Assembly: GCA_916700875.1 (NCBI GenBank)
Contig: CAKAKS010000068.1
Coordinates: forward strand, 25,202,753-25,266,752
Direction: 5' to 3'
Source: Sebastes aleutianus
Lineage: Eukaryota; Chordata; Actinopteri; Perciformes; Sebastidae
Length of the DNA stretch: 64,000 nucleotides
Position numbers and translations under genes: made by a program. The notes beneath the pieces are model-generated. The model ran no database searches and was not told where the DNA came from. It saw only the letters and a list, made by a program, of their open reading frames with translations. Positions 24,651-36,897 of this stretch are shown piece after piece (the stretch's first letter is position 1; each line of letters starts with the position of its first letter).

Positions 24651-25127
24651 AGCAAATGCATCTGCTGTTCAAAATAGTCCATGAAATCAATATCTTGAAG
24701 GAAAAATTGTTTCTATATGTGACATACGATTATGCTATGCTATTCCTTTGAAATTTAGGACTTCACCTTCAGGCTGTAGCACTACAGTGTGTTTGCCAGT
24801 GTTTGTGTGCTTTCTCATTTTCCCTCATGCAGTCTAATGAGGGAGACCACATAATGTGCCTGAGCAGTATACTGAATAATGATGGAGGCTGTCTGCTGTT
24901 CTGTGATAAACTTTGAAAGGAGTAAGGCTTATTTGTGACAGCTGCCTTGCAGCCAAAATCTTGGCCATCCAGTTATTTGCAGAGCAGAAGGAAAGTAAAA
25001 TAAAGTATGGAGCAGAAGTTGGGCAACTAAGACAAGAAACAAAAGCCAGTGCTTCCTCAACTTTGTTTTTTTGTTCTTTTTTACTCAAACTTCTATCAAC
25101 AATTTAAGAAAGACAAAAATATTAGGG

Positions 25128-25290
25128 CTGGGACAATACACCTACTGTACCTCCCGATTAAATACTATCACGATACTTGGGTACTTTAATATGCATAGCA
25201 ATTTTTTAAGTTTTGCGATTCGGCAAGTATTGTGATTCGATATTCCGATATATTGCGATTTTTGTTAATTTTTTTAACACTAAACCATGG
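25128..25290 (+). mobile_element. hAT-like MITE end (TAGGGCTGGGACAATA...)
   Basis: TTAGGGCTGGGACAATACAC and the following CGATAC/GATATTGCGATT-rich sequence resemble the TAGGGCTGGGC element at 14261. The other end could not be placed, so the right border is arbitrary and the true element may extend toward 26100. Confidence 0.5.
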
Positions 25291-26423
25291 GGAAAAGTTG
25301 AATCATACACTTTCAGGGACTTTTACTTTGGACAATATCTAAATTGATAGAGTAAAGATGTTTGATTTTCAGCATGTCTGTAGTCAGAGATGTCCTGAAG
25401 TCATTGTCAGGAATCATTTATTATTTTTTTCCAGCATCCCAAAAATCAAAGAATTAACAAATTAGTGGTATTTTCTATTTAATTTGTAAGGGGCATGTAA
25501 TGTTTTAAACTACTGATGCATATAATCCAATCAATGTTATTTCCATATATGTATTTTGTATATACAGTTACCTTTATTAACACCTTATTTTGAAAACCGG
25601 ACGTAGTCACACGTGTATAGTTCCGCTAACTTCTCCAGATCCGTCGCTAGCTCTCCCGTCAGCTCCGTTCTCTTTATACATCCATGGTCAGCTCCATCGG
25701 GGCTGTTTCAATGCATTTAACATAAATGTCAGTATATGGGTGTTCTACAGTTGTAGCGTCAGCTGATTTGACCACAAAGATGAGAGTGGCGGCTGGCTTG
25801 ACCGAACGTTACCGCAATACGTTAACGTTTCCTGTCCATGACAGAGTTAGCATGCAGCTTTAGCCATGATGTCTAGCTCTGCTTTTTCTGGCAATGTGTG
25901 AAACCCAAAGTGTTTACATACTTTACTGTATGTGTAGTGTTTACCACGTTGGTTTTAACATGTGAGAGTGGAGGTCGTATCCACGAGGACCCTCCGCCGT
26001 TTTCTGATTGGTCGTTTTATATATACATAGGTGAATCCATTTTTTTCCAAACCCTTAAAAAATTGCCTTTTTAAATCAGTCTATCAACCTATAATCCTTA
26101 ACTAAAATATACAATATTGATGTAGGTGTATGTTGGGTGGTTGTTTTAAAGTGCCTAAAGCTGAGAACAGCTCAGTGGGGATCAGTCAATCAGTTAGCCC
26201 GGCTCTACATGGAGAAGGTCATCAAGCTGAGAAGGGAATAGATTCAGCTGAGCTCATTCTGAGGAGGTTTCTATTTATAGTTTATCATCAAAATATAAGT
26301 CCCACTGCTATCCCTGCAGAGTGTATGTTAATGCAATATATTAGACATGCAGCAACAGCCATTCTTGATATGTAGGTTTTGGTATTTACATAGACTGTAC
26401 ACCAGTTCCACACAGAATCTCTA

Positions 26424-26429
26424 TTTATT
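26424..26429 (-). terminator. Distal candidate poly(A) signal for pcp4
   Basis: TTTATT on the plus strand (AATAAA on the coding strand), about 560 bases after the pcp4 stop. An alternative to the proximal signal at 26759. Confidence 0.35.
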
Positions 26430-26758
26430 CAATGTACATTGATACACACCTTGATAGTACCATGCGGGTAAGAAAAAATGCCTCTGGGTGAGATATTCTG
26501 TTCAGGATGGAAAGCTCCAGGCTACGTTTCCTCAAAACAACCTTCACTCAAACATCAGCTTTTGCTCCATCCTCTCACACATATACAGGTGTTTTTGGGA
26601 AACATAGTCCTAAGCAGTACAGAAAGGGATGTTGCAGGTATAACTACTGAGGCAGGGATAAGTACAAAAACATATTCTAACACAAACACCAGCTAGACTT
26701 CATGATACATGGGACGGGACAGAAAACTGAATTTCTTCCTAACTGTTTCTGTTACTTA

Positions 26759-26764
26759 TTTATT
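26759..26764 (-). terminator. Proximal poly(A) signal AATAAA for pcp4
   Basis: TTTATT on the plus strand lies about 227 bases downstream of the pcp4 stop codon, giving a short 3' UTR (about 26740-26990) like that of other small PCP4 transcripts. It is the first canonical signal after the stop. Confidence 0.6.
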
Positions 26765-26990
26765 GATACAGCAGTCAAATAATAAATTATTATAATAATA
26801 GGATAATGAAAATTCACAGACATGTCATATGATAAACAGGCTATTGCATTCTCTCCCCCCCAACCCCATCACAACCCCTGGAGTTCCAACAGGTATGAAT
26901 TTGTTTACATGCAAATGTCACACCATCGCCACTGTGCCGTCGCTTCCACCCGCCGCCTCTACACACAGTGTTTGATCAACGTGGCGCTCA

Positions 26991-27121
26991 CTAGGACTTC
27001 TGAACGTGCTTCTTCTTCTGGAACTTCCTGAACTGGGACTGGATGGCGACAGCCGCCTTCTCGGTCTCCGGGTTTTCCATGTCGATGTCAAAGTCCTCTG
27101 GGACGTCCGTCTTGGACACAT
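26991..27121 (-). CDS. pcp4: Terminal coding exon of Purkinje cell protein 4 (PEP-19)
   Basis: PCP4 is a small cytosolic neuronal protein that binds the C-lobe of calmodulin and speeds calcium exchange. Read on the minus strand, the acceptor CCCTTCCAG (27122 upward) is followed by an exon that completes a split Asp codon, then VSKTDVPEDFDIDM, ENPETEKAAVAIQS, QFRKFQKKKHVQKS and a TAG stop at 26991-26993. The acidic EDFDIDMENPETE segment next to the IQ motif (AVAIQSQFRKFQ) is the diagnostic calmodulin-binding architecture of the family. It joins in phase to the exon at 36898-36949; the predicted protein is about 63 residues against 62 in human PCP4. The longer ORF in another frame here is a shadow. 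Its convergent orientation to dscam matches human 21q22.2. The paralogue PCP4L1 is less likely given that synteny. Confidence 0.93.
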
Positions 27122-27572
27122 CTGGAAGGGAAAGGAAATGATGCGTGTGACTCACAGCTGTGTACGCAGACTGGTCTGAGTCACATGGCCAAGTCCCCTC
27201 TCACTTGGACAGCATTTTCCAATCATAGCTTAGCAACTGTAATAAGGCACAGCAAGCCCGTTAAGCTTTCTCCAAATGCTTAAGTGATGTACACTGTGCT
27301 CTAGTAAGTAAATATAGAGTTTGGAGGGTGTCTTTTTTTTTTTAGCCTTTACAAAACCAGAAGCAGAGCAGCCAAAGTGCAGGGAATGGATTAATCCGTG
27401 TGCTTGTGTGCTCTAACTTATGCCGCAATTAATTATAATTAAGTGTATAAGTGTATTATAAGTGTAATTATAACCTGCATAGAAGCCGGTCCTGGATGCT
27501 ACTATATCAGAGTTTTATGTTTGCCAAACACTTCTGTTAGTCCTCATTCTAGAAACCTTTTCTCTTGTCACG

Positions 27573-27970
27573 TTTAAGGCCGTTACACACCGGCAGCGGG
27601 GTTTTTTTTGCACGTCAATGTATTTTTCAAACTGTTGTTTTTGTCATGATTACTTTCACCCAGAACGCAAATATTACACGGCAAAAAAGCAACGTAATTT
27701 TTCTCGAAACAAGGTCGATTTTCAGAGTCTTTGCAACACGAATAAAGGCATCAATTAATCATGTTGTGCAGAATGGGTTGAGTTGCATCTATATTTATGA
27801 AACAACATCATGGAAGCTCCGTAGTCCAAACCAGGATGGCAGAACCCTGATTGTACAAACTTACAAGGTCTCATTTCCTGATACTCTCAGAAAACGAATC
27901 TATCTCAGCATCAATACTGTCACAGTAAACCACCAGCTCTTTGTTTGTGTTTGGGAAACGGTAACATAAT
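27573..27970 (+). mobile_element. MITE-like repeat, family G copy 1
   Basis: TTTAAGGCCGTTACACACCGG starts the copy. Internal blocks AAATATTACACGGC, AATAAAGGCATCAA, TTATGAAACAACATCATGGA and GCTCCGTAGTCC recur at 37840-38193. The right terminus is not evident. The 134-codon open frame inside is fortuitous. Confidence 0.65.
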
Positions 27971-28949
27971 GTAGTGATACTGTAACAGTAACTAACGTTC
28001 CTAAACCCCATCCCTCATTATACTGTAATAATGGAGCAGAGCTCCGATGGGGGAGCCTGGGTAGTTGTCTTCCTGGTCAAAGGCCAAAGCATGAATTGAT
28101 CTCCAGTTGTTAATCCTCTCTTGAGCTCAGCCAACACTGACCAAGAGGACACGATCATAATCCCAGTATAAACTGATGCAAGCTGGTTTCAGCAAGCATG
28201 AAGAAAGAAGATTGTTTTTATCTACTGGTCAATGAAGTCCTAACGAACGTAGTACAGAAGAATATTGAACGTATTGAGGAAATTGATGTTTTACCGCTCT
28301 ACCTGGATATACTGTCATCATATCGTGACTTTATCAAACACCAATCACCTGTGGTGTTCCTTATATTAGTCTTTTACTGACTAAAAATGTGTAATCTGCT
28401 GTTAATTAGATAAGAGCAACAGAGCAGTAGGCTAGAATGAAGCAGGGATATTCAGGACTTTGAAAGGCCAGGACAAGCTAACATGTACCCAAGCAGGTTT
28501 CAATGTGGCTCGGACGGCTGTCTGCAACAGCTTACTGTATGTCACCAGGAACAATAATCAGGAAATGCGTGTTTCTGTGGCTTGATGAAAATGTTGAGCT
28601 TTACACTGCTTTTGCAATATACAGGGTGATTGCGACTGACCTGTGTTGTTTACATATACCGTAGCTAATGTAAGATCAGTCCCTGTTGTCTGCAATGACA
28701 TTAATGATTCTCATACTGAGATGAAACCTAATCATCAGTAAGCTAGTTTTAACCTTAGTAACTAATTGTTTTTCTACAAAGCTCAGCATGCAGCACTCCT
28801 GCAAAGGATTGACCTGCTTGAGTTTGATGAGCAGAACCTCTACTGTAGATAAACACACATGACGGACAGTGAGAGATGGGGGAGAGAGGAGCACCGAAGG
28901 CAGGAAAGCAGAGAGGCGACTCGTGTATTGACTGTGCAGCTAATCCTTG

Positions 28950-29160
28950 GGTTCCCTTGGGGCCGAGCTTCAGTACCCTTCTCTTGCTGTTTTAGGAGGA
29001 GACGCTAACTGCTGTGTCAAGCCGAGCTTTGAATCCTGCATTAATTGATATTGAATTTTCCGACGCTCTAATGCCTGCTGCTTTCGCCCCGGCAGCATTA
29101 GCTATTGAGCTGTACCCTCTGCCGTGTCAACACCAGACATGTTCGTAATCTTTGTAAGAC
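28950..29160. other. Candidate conserved noncoding segment
   Basis: A compact, repeat-free, base-balanced stretch (GGGGCCGAGCTTCAGTACCC through GACATGTTCGTAATC) between AT-rich intron sequence. It has no open frame of note. Candidate status is only a visual inference; conservation was not tested. Confidence 0.25.
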
Positions 29161-29576
29161 AAGCTGGTGACATTTTTTTTTTTTTTAAAAGATGTCTAGA
29201 TTGTCAGAGTGGAGGCACACGCAGGATGTGATCCGGTGCTGCCTTCATGTGCTGGAAGGAATATTGTAATGACGACATGCAGAGAACATGTGCGGCTTGA
29301 CAAAGTAATAAACAAATACCCTGTTTACAACTGACATTAAAATGCATTTTGGGTGATTGGATTGCAAACAAACATACAAAAGTAAATGAACATTAAATCT
29401 TAGTTGAATCAACAATACCTAAAATACAGAATATAAAGAGGAAGTTGGGGTCGTGGAAAGAGCTGCGTCACTGTTGGACATTAGCGTATCTGCAGAGTAA
29501 TAGTTAGAAATGTTATATAAGGTCACGCTGTACACTAGTATTATAACAGTAGTCAGCTGATAGCCTCAACATCATC

Positions 29577-30025
29577 ATACAACGGTTAATATGATATCTC
29601 ACGAAAAGTTATTCCTCATTTTTTGTGCATTTTCCTATGAATGTCAAGCAACATGTGATGCACTTGTCAATTTCCACTCCAGTCTTTTTTAAATTAACTT
29701 CCGTCTTCACAGGAAACAAATTGGTTAGTTTTAAGAAACGAAAATACTTAGGTAGGTTTAGGAAAAGATCGTGGTTTGGGTTACAATAAGGACAGAAGTT
29801 ACGTGACGAATAAATCAACGTTGACTTCTGGTGTCATACGGGGTACGAACACCGGCCTCCTGGGTTTTTTAATCCACCCATCCACCCCGACCTCCTCCCT
29901 ATGCAGCGTTTGTTGCTCTTTATACTTACTGGGTCAGGATTACGTGGATTACATAGAAATTGGTTTTGTGCGATATATACGAATTATAGTGCATTACTTT
30001 TCGTAGGTATAGCGACGAACAGTGA
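29577..30025 (+). mobile_element. MITE-like repeat, family B copy 1 (single-unit form)
   Basis: The left end CATACAACGGTTAATATGAT and right end CGTAGGTATAGCGACGAACA are imperfect inverted termini. Internal blocks TTAGGTAGGTTTAGGAAAAG, AAGTTACGTGACGAATAAAT, CCATCCACCCCGACCTCCTC and GTGGATTACAT are shared with copies at 41627, 46618 and 50259. The GGTTTAGGAAAAGATCGTGG unit occurs once here. Confidence 0.75.
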
Positions 30026-31204
30026 ATGAGAAAAGCGATTTTAGTGCTCTGCCTGAACTAACGCTACTGTGTCTTGTGTGCATGTGAGGAGGGAAAAATT
30101 AGGTTTCATCAGCACAAAGGAAAAGTGTTTCTTCTCACAACTTTACATTGTTTCTTTTCAAAATATTTGTAGTTTTTTGACGATCTTGTTTCAATCTGAC
30201 AATGCAGCACTAGTAACAACGTTTGAGAGTGATCACTTTAAAGCAGCATTTCCTCTATGTTGTGTATCAGTACAACTGTCAGCAAATCCAATTTAGTTCA
30301 GTTAGGTATCGTGCTGTACATGTTTTTGTAACCACACAAACTAATCAAGTCCACTTTAATATCTCAGAGGAAACAATCTAAAAGAATAATGGCACCATCT
30401 TGAAGAAAGGCTTTGGGTCCTGAGGACAGATTTTCATCAATTTTTATAAGACAGGAGGCAGTGGCTGAATGTGACAATGACGGATCTTTCTCCTCAGTTT
30501 AAGGATTCATCTCCTCCTCGGCACACACACACACACAACGGATTACAAACCTATTACCTCTGGCAGCACTCTCAGTGTCCCTGTCTTCACCTAATGGGAG
30601 TGTTATATCTGCTGTCAGAGTGCCAGTCTGGATCATCTTGACTGTGCTTTAAGCGAGGAGCAGAAAGATGTATTTATTTATTTATGGTGTTGCTGTGTGG
30701 CAGCTGCTGAAGTAGAGGCCTACATGCTTCTAGGTTTGAGGCTCAATGGATTTACTTTCTTCAGACATGACTTTCCTGCATGTTTTGCCAACTTTATCTG
30801 TAGTTCAGATGGGATGGGTTCATAAGTGACATGATAAGACCATCCTTGGTTGGCTGTCTTTCAAAATGTCTTTTAAAAGCTGCTCTGAAGCCCAGTGAAA
30901 GCTGGGACGTCTTATTGATTTCACTGCTTAAAACCAGTTGAGCCATGAGAGGGATTTGTGGAAGCGGAGGACGAGAGGCATTAAAGAAGGACTTTTAGAC
31001 CTTGAGACAAGAGAGACAGATTGTGGAAAGTAAAGTGAGACTCGGTATTAAAATGTTTTACACAGTGTGTGGACATCTGTTTGGGCTTAAGATGCTGCAG
31101 TGCTGCGGTGCTGCAGTGCTGCGTGATGTATTTGGCACCAAAATGTTCGTAGTTGCTGCTAGAGGTGTGCGATATGACGATATTAGATTGTGAACGATTA
31201 AAAT

Positions 31205-31310
31205 GCCATCAGTGTATGAATGTGTGTGTGAATGGGTAAATGTTCATAGGTAGTGTATAGTACTTTGAGTGGTTGGAAGACTAGAGAGGCGCTATACAAA
31301 TGCAATATTT
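31205..31310 (+). mobile_element. LINE/SINE 3' tail fragment
   Basis: TGTGTGTGAATGGGTAAATG, ACTTTGAGTGGTTGGAAGAC and GCGCTATACAAATGCAATAT followed by TTTACCATTTATA are a very common fish retrotransposon tail. Just upstream, TAGAGGTGTGCGATATGACG looks like a hAT-type terminus remnant. Confidence 0.6.
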
Positions 31311-31563
31311 ACCATTTATATATTAGGCTACATTTACTTTGTTTTATGCTGCATTTGTGTTTTAAATTACTCCATCCCAGGGAGGTTTTGAGAAACCCCC
31401 TTTAGAAGTTTTGATTGCCTGATTTCTTTTATTATTTTGATTTAAGAATCCAGTAACTCAAGAAATAATATTTCAATCTGTTGTGTGGACTCACAGGTAA
31501 CCAAACTTAAGTATTTTTCTTTCTCACCAGTGTTAAGAAACTTGTTTTTTATTTTATTTTAAT

Positions 31564-31834
31564 TAGGGCTGTCCTCTACCAAAGAAATTCTTAGTCGACT
31601 AACACTGATACGATTTTGTCAACTAATCGATTAGTTGATTTAATCGACAGATCTGTGAAACAGAGAGAGAAAAACAAAGACTCACACAAAAGCATCACTT
31701 TAAATCTTGTGTTAGAGATGTGCTCATAAGTTTCTTAGAAATAAGTCACTCAGCATGAAAAAGCATAGAGATTGTAATCCAAACAACCAAAACGACTGAT
31801 TAGTCGATTAATCAACTAAGAGGGGGCATCCTTA
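31564..31834. mobile_element. hAT-like MITE (TAGGGCTGTCC termini)
   Basis: The left end TAGGGCTGTCCTCTACC and right end GAGGGGGCATCCTTA are imperfect inverted termini. Subterminal TTAGTCGACTAAC and ATTAGTCGATTAATC repeats occur on both sides. Flanking octamers ATTTTAAT and ATAGTAAT match at 6 of 8. 271 bp, noncoding. Confidence 0.6.
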
Positions 31835-33158
31835 ATAGTAATTCCCATTTATCTTGCCATATTATTTCTGAAAAAGCAACTGAAGCCGTGTTTGTCAGGA
31901 GTGAGGCAGTGCTGTTACTCCAGTGGTCATAACATGTAAGAATAAGACATCCACCATTTAAAGCTGACAGATCTGGATACAGAGGCATCTTGCACTGTTT
32001 TCAAAAGACATGAAGAGGATTTGAGTGTGTGTGTTTTCCGTGCGTGTGCATGGTGTAAAACTGGTTGTATTTATGTGTGTAGGTGTGTAGGAATGTGTTT
32101 TTGTGTGTGTGCATATTGTGCCTGCCAGTGTTTGAAAGTCAGTGTGAAAGTGAAAGGAAAATATCAGCGACCCCTCGGGCCCTGAAACACCACAGGGGCA
32201 GCAAAGCGTGAGAGAGACCACAGCGATCAATACACAAATACACATGAAGGACTGGTTCTGTATTGATTGCTACTGTGGGCTCTGCTTTTTCACTGTGTGT
32301 CAACTTTTATTTTGCTTTGGCGAGGAAGCGTCTGTGTAACCTACTTAGATGTGGCCGCACATTTGAAGAAAAAAAAAAAAACGTGGGATGTTCAAAGAGC
32401 TACAGAGGAAATGTGTGGTTTCAGCTCTTTCTAGCACTGAATGCCTTCTGAAACAGAGATACAGTGTGCATTTACTAACAATATCTGACAGAATAAGACA
32501 AATTCATTACGGCTATATTTGAGTACAGTAAAGCTAATTAAAAAGTATGTAGAAAATGGGTCGTCTTCACTTTTGAGAGCTTGTCGCTAATTATAAAAGG
32601 ATGACTTTGATCTCTAAGGTGAGCCAATTTGAAATTACTCCTGAGTCTGTTTGAGATGAGGAGGGAGGTGCTGTTGGCATAGCAGTTTCCACATTATTCC
32701 TTAACAATACTCTGCAAGCTCAACATTTACATAAAGAAATGAAATTCATCTGTGAACAAGCAGATGATTAATTCACATATGATAGCAACCTACCAGAGGA
32801 TTACCCAGTGCTATCCTTCAATGTTCCTGTCAGTGTGATTTTGTTTGCACAGTTACAGTATCGCGTAAAGCTGTAGTAAGCCCGTGCTGCCCAGCTGTTG
32901 CAGTGACATGGACAGTCTGTGTTGTGCTTGGATTCATGAGGTCAGTGAACATATGGAGCATATGGCCCAAATACACACAGACATCTGGACCCCAACCATG
33001 TCCACCAATGTCACAGAAGGCGACTTTTTAGGGGCTGAGTAGTAACAAAGTACATGAACACAAGCACTGCATGTATGTACAATGTGCGTTTCTAGAGTAT
33101 TTTCATTTTGCTCTCAAATAGCCAAACACAGCACAAGGAAACAATCGATTAAAATATT

Positions 33159-33176
33159 ATTATTATTATTATTATA
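33159..33176. repeat. (ATT)n microsatellite
   Basis: Six ATT units next to AATCGATTAA sequence. Confidence 0.8.
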
Positions 33177-34212
33177 ATTAATTGTGATTATTCGCAAATT
33201 AATCGCACATTTTTTGTCTGTTCAAAATGTACCTTAAAGGGAGATTTGTCAAGTATTTAATACTTAATACTTCTCCTCCTGTCCTTTTTGAATCAACATA
33301 CTTGTGTATTTTTACACTGTAGTATCGCTACTTTTACTAAAGTAAAGGATCTGAATGCTGTTTTAATATTTTTTTATATAATGAATAAACATCAACAACA
33401 ACACTGAACGTCCACTGACTGTGAATGTCTGCAGTACAGTTTGTATTTTGTGTCTGGAAGTAAACAGCGTGATGCAGCAAAGCGGAAGAAGTTTCAATTG
33501 TATCCACTTGATAAACATTCAATCTTGATCCGTTATCTTTACGATAAACACCTCCATCCTCCAGCTCCTCTGTTAGTTCTACTATCAGGTAAACAGCCTT
33601 TGCTGCATTACTGAGGTGCGTCACAGTTGCATGTACTTGTTGAAAATGAGTTCCAGTGAATATGAATACATCTGTGTGTGTGGCTGTCCTTGAGCCTGTG
33701 AGAGGTTGTCTCTAAAGACTGTGTGTGCTGGGGGTATGCAGAGTGGGCGAGAGTCAATAGCAGCGTTACTCCCTCCTCGCCCACTCTAAGAGCTCTCCCT
33801 CTCTCCCAATCTCTCTCTCTCTCTGCATTGAGAGGCACACTTCAGACGCGCTGGGAAAGCAGTTTTTCCAGGCCTCAAATTAATTGTCAAGGTCAGACAA
33901 CAAAGGCGTGCTTTGTGTGTGTATGTGTGTACTGCAGGCTGTGTACTTTCCTTCACTCTTTTTATTAAGTGAATAGAAAGGTGAACCTGAATCCTACAGG
34001 CAGGGAAGAATTAGTCTCCTGCAGCTCGGCGTTTCAACTCAGCCAGAGATAAATTGGTGTTGGTGAATAATGTTGCTGAACGGTGACTCTGTTTAAAAGG
34101 GCGATTTTTTTTTTTTTATTGTTTCAAATGCATGAGCAGCGTGAGACGGCACTGCAAGCCCTTTCTTTCTTTATAGTTTGCCTTTCATAACAGCCATTTC
34201 ATTTCATAAATG

Positions 34213-34250
34213 TAATTTTGTATTTATTTATTTATTTATTTATTCATTCA
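34213..34250. repeat. (ATTT)n low-complexity repeat
   Basis: TATTTATTTATTTATTTATT followed by ATTC and poly-T runs. Confidence 0.8.
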
Positions 34251-34334
34251 TATTTTTTTTTAAACAGAAAGATCAATTTATGTTATTTTTTTTTCTATTA
34301 TTTCTATTTCTATTTATTTTAGACAGAAAACGGT

Positions 34335-34760
34335 TAAAGGTGTAGGATTTAGTGATATCTAGTGGTGTGATTGCAGATTGAAACCTCTCCTGTGCGCCAA
34401 GCGTGTAGAAGAACTTCCGTGGCCGACGCGAAAATGCGAATCGCCCTATCTAGAGCCAGTTGTTGTCAGAGTAGCGCAGCGCATTTCGAGAATAGCGGAG
34501 TCAGTGTGTAGAGTGTGTGTGTACGTGGGAAGTGAGTGTTGAAGCAAGCTTAGTTTCAGTTGATTATACACTAAAGAAAACATACTATCGGCGGATGCCT
34601 CTCTCATCCAGCAGCCTTGTTTTATCTGAATAACGTTACACTACGTTGTCTGTCATCCCACCATCTACCGTTTTTTTCTCACTCACCGCGGTCTCGCCAC
34701 ACATCCACACACACGTATCTCTCTGCTCTCAGAAGGAGGAAGAAGGCGGGGTCATGCATC
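34335..34760 (+). mobile_element. MITE-like repeat, TTAAAGGTGTAGGA family, copy 1
   Basis: GGTTAAAGGTGTAGGATTTA and CTAGTGGTGTGATTGCAGAT match, in reverse, the right end of the element at 56515-56815. The right border is uncertain. Confidence 0.55.
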
Positions 34761-36243
34761 TTCAATACTTCATCAAATACACTGTGCATGTGTCGTAATT
34801 CTTAAAAAAAATTGAATCTAGATCATGATCCGGATCGCCACCAAAATCGAATGGATTATTCATTGTGCTACACTCCACCCCTCCAAAAATTTGATTCAAA
34901 TCCATCTCGAACTTTTGGAGTAATCCTGCTAACAGACAGACAGACAGATGAACAAACAAACAAACAAACCAACGCCTTTGGCCTTGAAGGAGGTAATTAC
35001 AAAACAATCTCTAGATAACCAAACACATTGATGCAAAACATTTTAAGTTTTTAGAGGACTCAATTTAATGCTAGCACTACTCTACTGACTAGTTTTCCTC
35101 TTTCCATAAGTCAATGAAGTATACATTCATTGAATAAAGCACAGAGCGAACTATTTTATAATGATAAACATTCTACTTGCTTCCATCTCAAACTGTGAAG
35201 TGTTGCTGAGTCAGGGCGACACATCAAATCACTGTCATGATTTAGAGGAGGTGAAAGCAGGGAAGATATTAGTTTTCTCGTTGATGCCTTTATTTGCTTC
35301 GCTATGATGGATTTAATGACAGAAAGCTCAACAATAAACATGATTTGCAATGCACTCGGTGCATGGAGCTGATCTTTATTTCCCCCTGGACAGAACTGAT
35401 ACAGGCAGTCTATCTCTGCTCAGGGAGGCAATCATCAGAGAGTTGGATTTACACAAGCTGATGGTCATCTCAGTTTTGTCTCCTGGTGTCTGTATTATTT
35501 TACCCTGCTGAGTCAGGACGTTAAACCTGACACTGATCCTCAGCTTTGTCACAAGATTTAGAAGAAAACTGTAAAGTGGTGCAATATATAACCTCTGTGA
35601 CACACCAAACTATTAGTGAAGTTGACTTGCTATAAGGCATGATGCATGCTAAAAATCCCTACACTGCTTGGTTTTACTTTTTTGGTTTTGAACAGTGAGT
35701 AATTACAAATGAACAATCATGTAAAAGCTTAGAATAAATGACACAGTTTTAGAGTTCATGCCTTTCTTCATCTCTGTCATGTGATGCCCACATGACAGAG
35801 AGGAAGAAAACTGATAAAAAAATGACAAATGGACTAATTCAAATTCTTATGAAATGTTCTCCATGTCATGTAAACGATGACATGGCACCCTGAACTCTCA
35901 TCAGATCATGATGAGATCTGACGGAAAGCCCTGAGGTGTGCGTGCGTGGATTGTGTGTCTGTGCGTGCGTGTGTGTGTAGACTCTGATGGCAGCTGTCCT
36001 TCAGACCCCGTTACTGTCAATCATGTGACATGTGCCTTTTAAAGCTCATCTTACGTACATGGGCCCACATGTACTGTAAACTGTGGCCCACTTTTCCTCC
36101 CTCTCATCCTGTCTTCGCTTCAATCATCCTCTGTCTCTCGTCCTGTCTCCTCTTACATACTGTAAGTCGTGCAGTTGTTGGTTTTATTTTGAAAAATGTT
36201 TAAAATGCTTCATTTAGGGGCTGTTCAAATGTGTCTTGAACAT

Positions 36244-36790
36244 CAACCCGTTCGCACAAAAAAGCGCATGAATGCCACGATAATGCGCAAGGCATTCAGC
36301 GTGCAGGAAGAATGCCTTTCTTGATTTCTGCGTGTCATTTGTACACCATATATCCTGTACTGACTGCCATGTCAAACCATCTGTGTATAAATGCTACGGT
36401 AAGAGTTAGTGACATAGTATAAAAAGGGAGAAAGACCACTTTTGGTGGACGGGTTGGGAGGTTTATGTGTCCGACAATCACCGGACTTTTAACCAGTAGG
36501 CTGGTGTTCGAGACCAGTGTTTTGTAAGTTGCGTTAGTGACGATTGTCATGTTTTTTTAGTGACGTTTGTGACGTGTTTTCAGTCGGTGTGTTACATTGT
36601 TTCCGTGCGTATTTTACTTAGTTTACGTACTTATTATAAGCCCAACCATGACGTTTTTCCTAAACCAAACTGCGGACGTTTGTGCGGCGTACAAATGACA
36701 CACAAAAAGGCTAAAACACGTACTCATGACACGCGGTACGTCCGTGTAATGTTGTGCTATTTATACGCCTTCCTGTGAGACCGGGTGTTG
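36244..36790 (+). mobile_element. MITE-like element, family C, with inverted termini
   Basis: The left end CAACCCGTTCGCACAAAAAA and right end (TTATACGCCTTCCTGTGAGA then CCGGGTGTTG) are imperfect inverted copies. A reversed partial copy is at 48566-48682. It ends about 110 bases from the pcp4 exon 2 donor, inside the intron. Confidence 0.65.
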
Positions 36791-36897
36791 AAAATAGCAC
36801 CGCTGCTGTAAATAAAAATGAAAGCGTCTTGAAAATGAATGTGATAATGTACCTCATAATAAATTAAACTAATGAAGCATATTCCAGTATTTTGTAC

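Larger units (their letters stand above)
6465..26400. other. Intergenic region between convergent dscam and pcp4
   Basis: About 20 kb separate the two 3' ends. I see no coding exon here. It is filled by MITE-like elements (7137-7559, 14261-14604, 18747-19219, 21918-22231), LINE-like 3' tails (9737, 10378, 11309, 16558, 18536), a (TAA)n microsatellite, an rRNA-like fragment at 23656 and older repeats at 23395-24650. Stretches such as 12000-13600, 17000-18500 and 19250-20900 look like ordinary unique DNA. Confidence 0.75.
27122..36897 (-). other. pcp4: pcp4 intron 2
   Basis: A 9.8-kb intron bounded by GT at 36897-36896 and AG at 27123-27122 on the minus strand. It holds repeat copies at 27573 (family G), 29577 (family B), 31205 (LINE tail), 31564 (hAT-like), 34335 and 36244 (family C), microsatellites near 33159 and 34213, and a compact GC-balanced stretch at about 28950-29160. 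No further coding exon was recognised. Confidence 0.8.

Noticed and set aside
26918..27121. Minus-strand Arg/Ser-rich 67-codon ORF over pcp4
   Set aside because: Wrong frame; the adjacent frame gives the IQ-motif protein.
27565..27969. 134-codon ORF
   Set aside because: Lies in a dispersed repeat (family G) whose other copy does not keep the frame.
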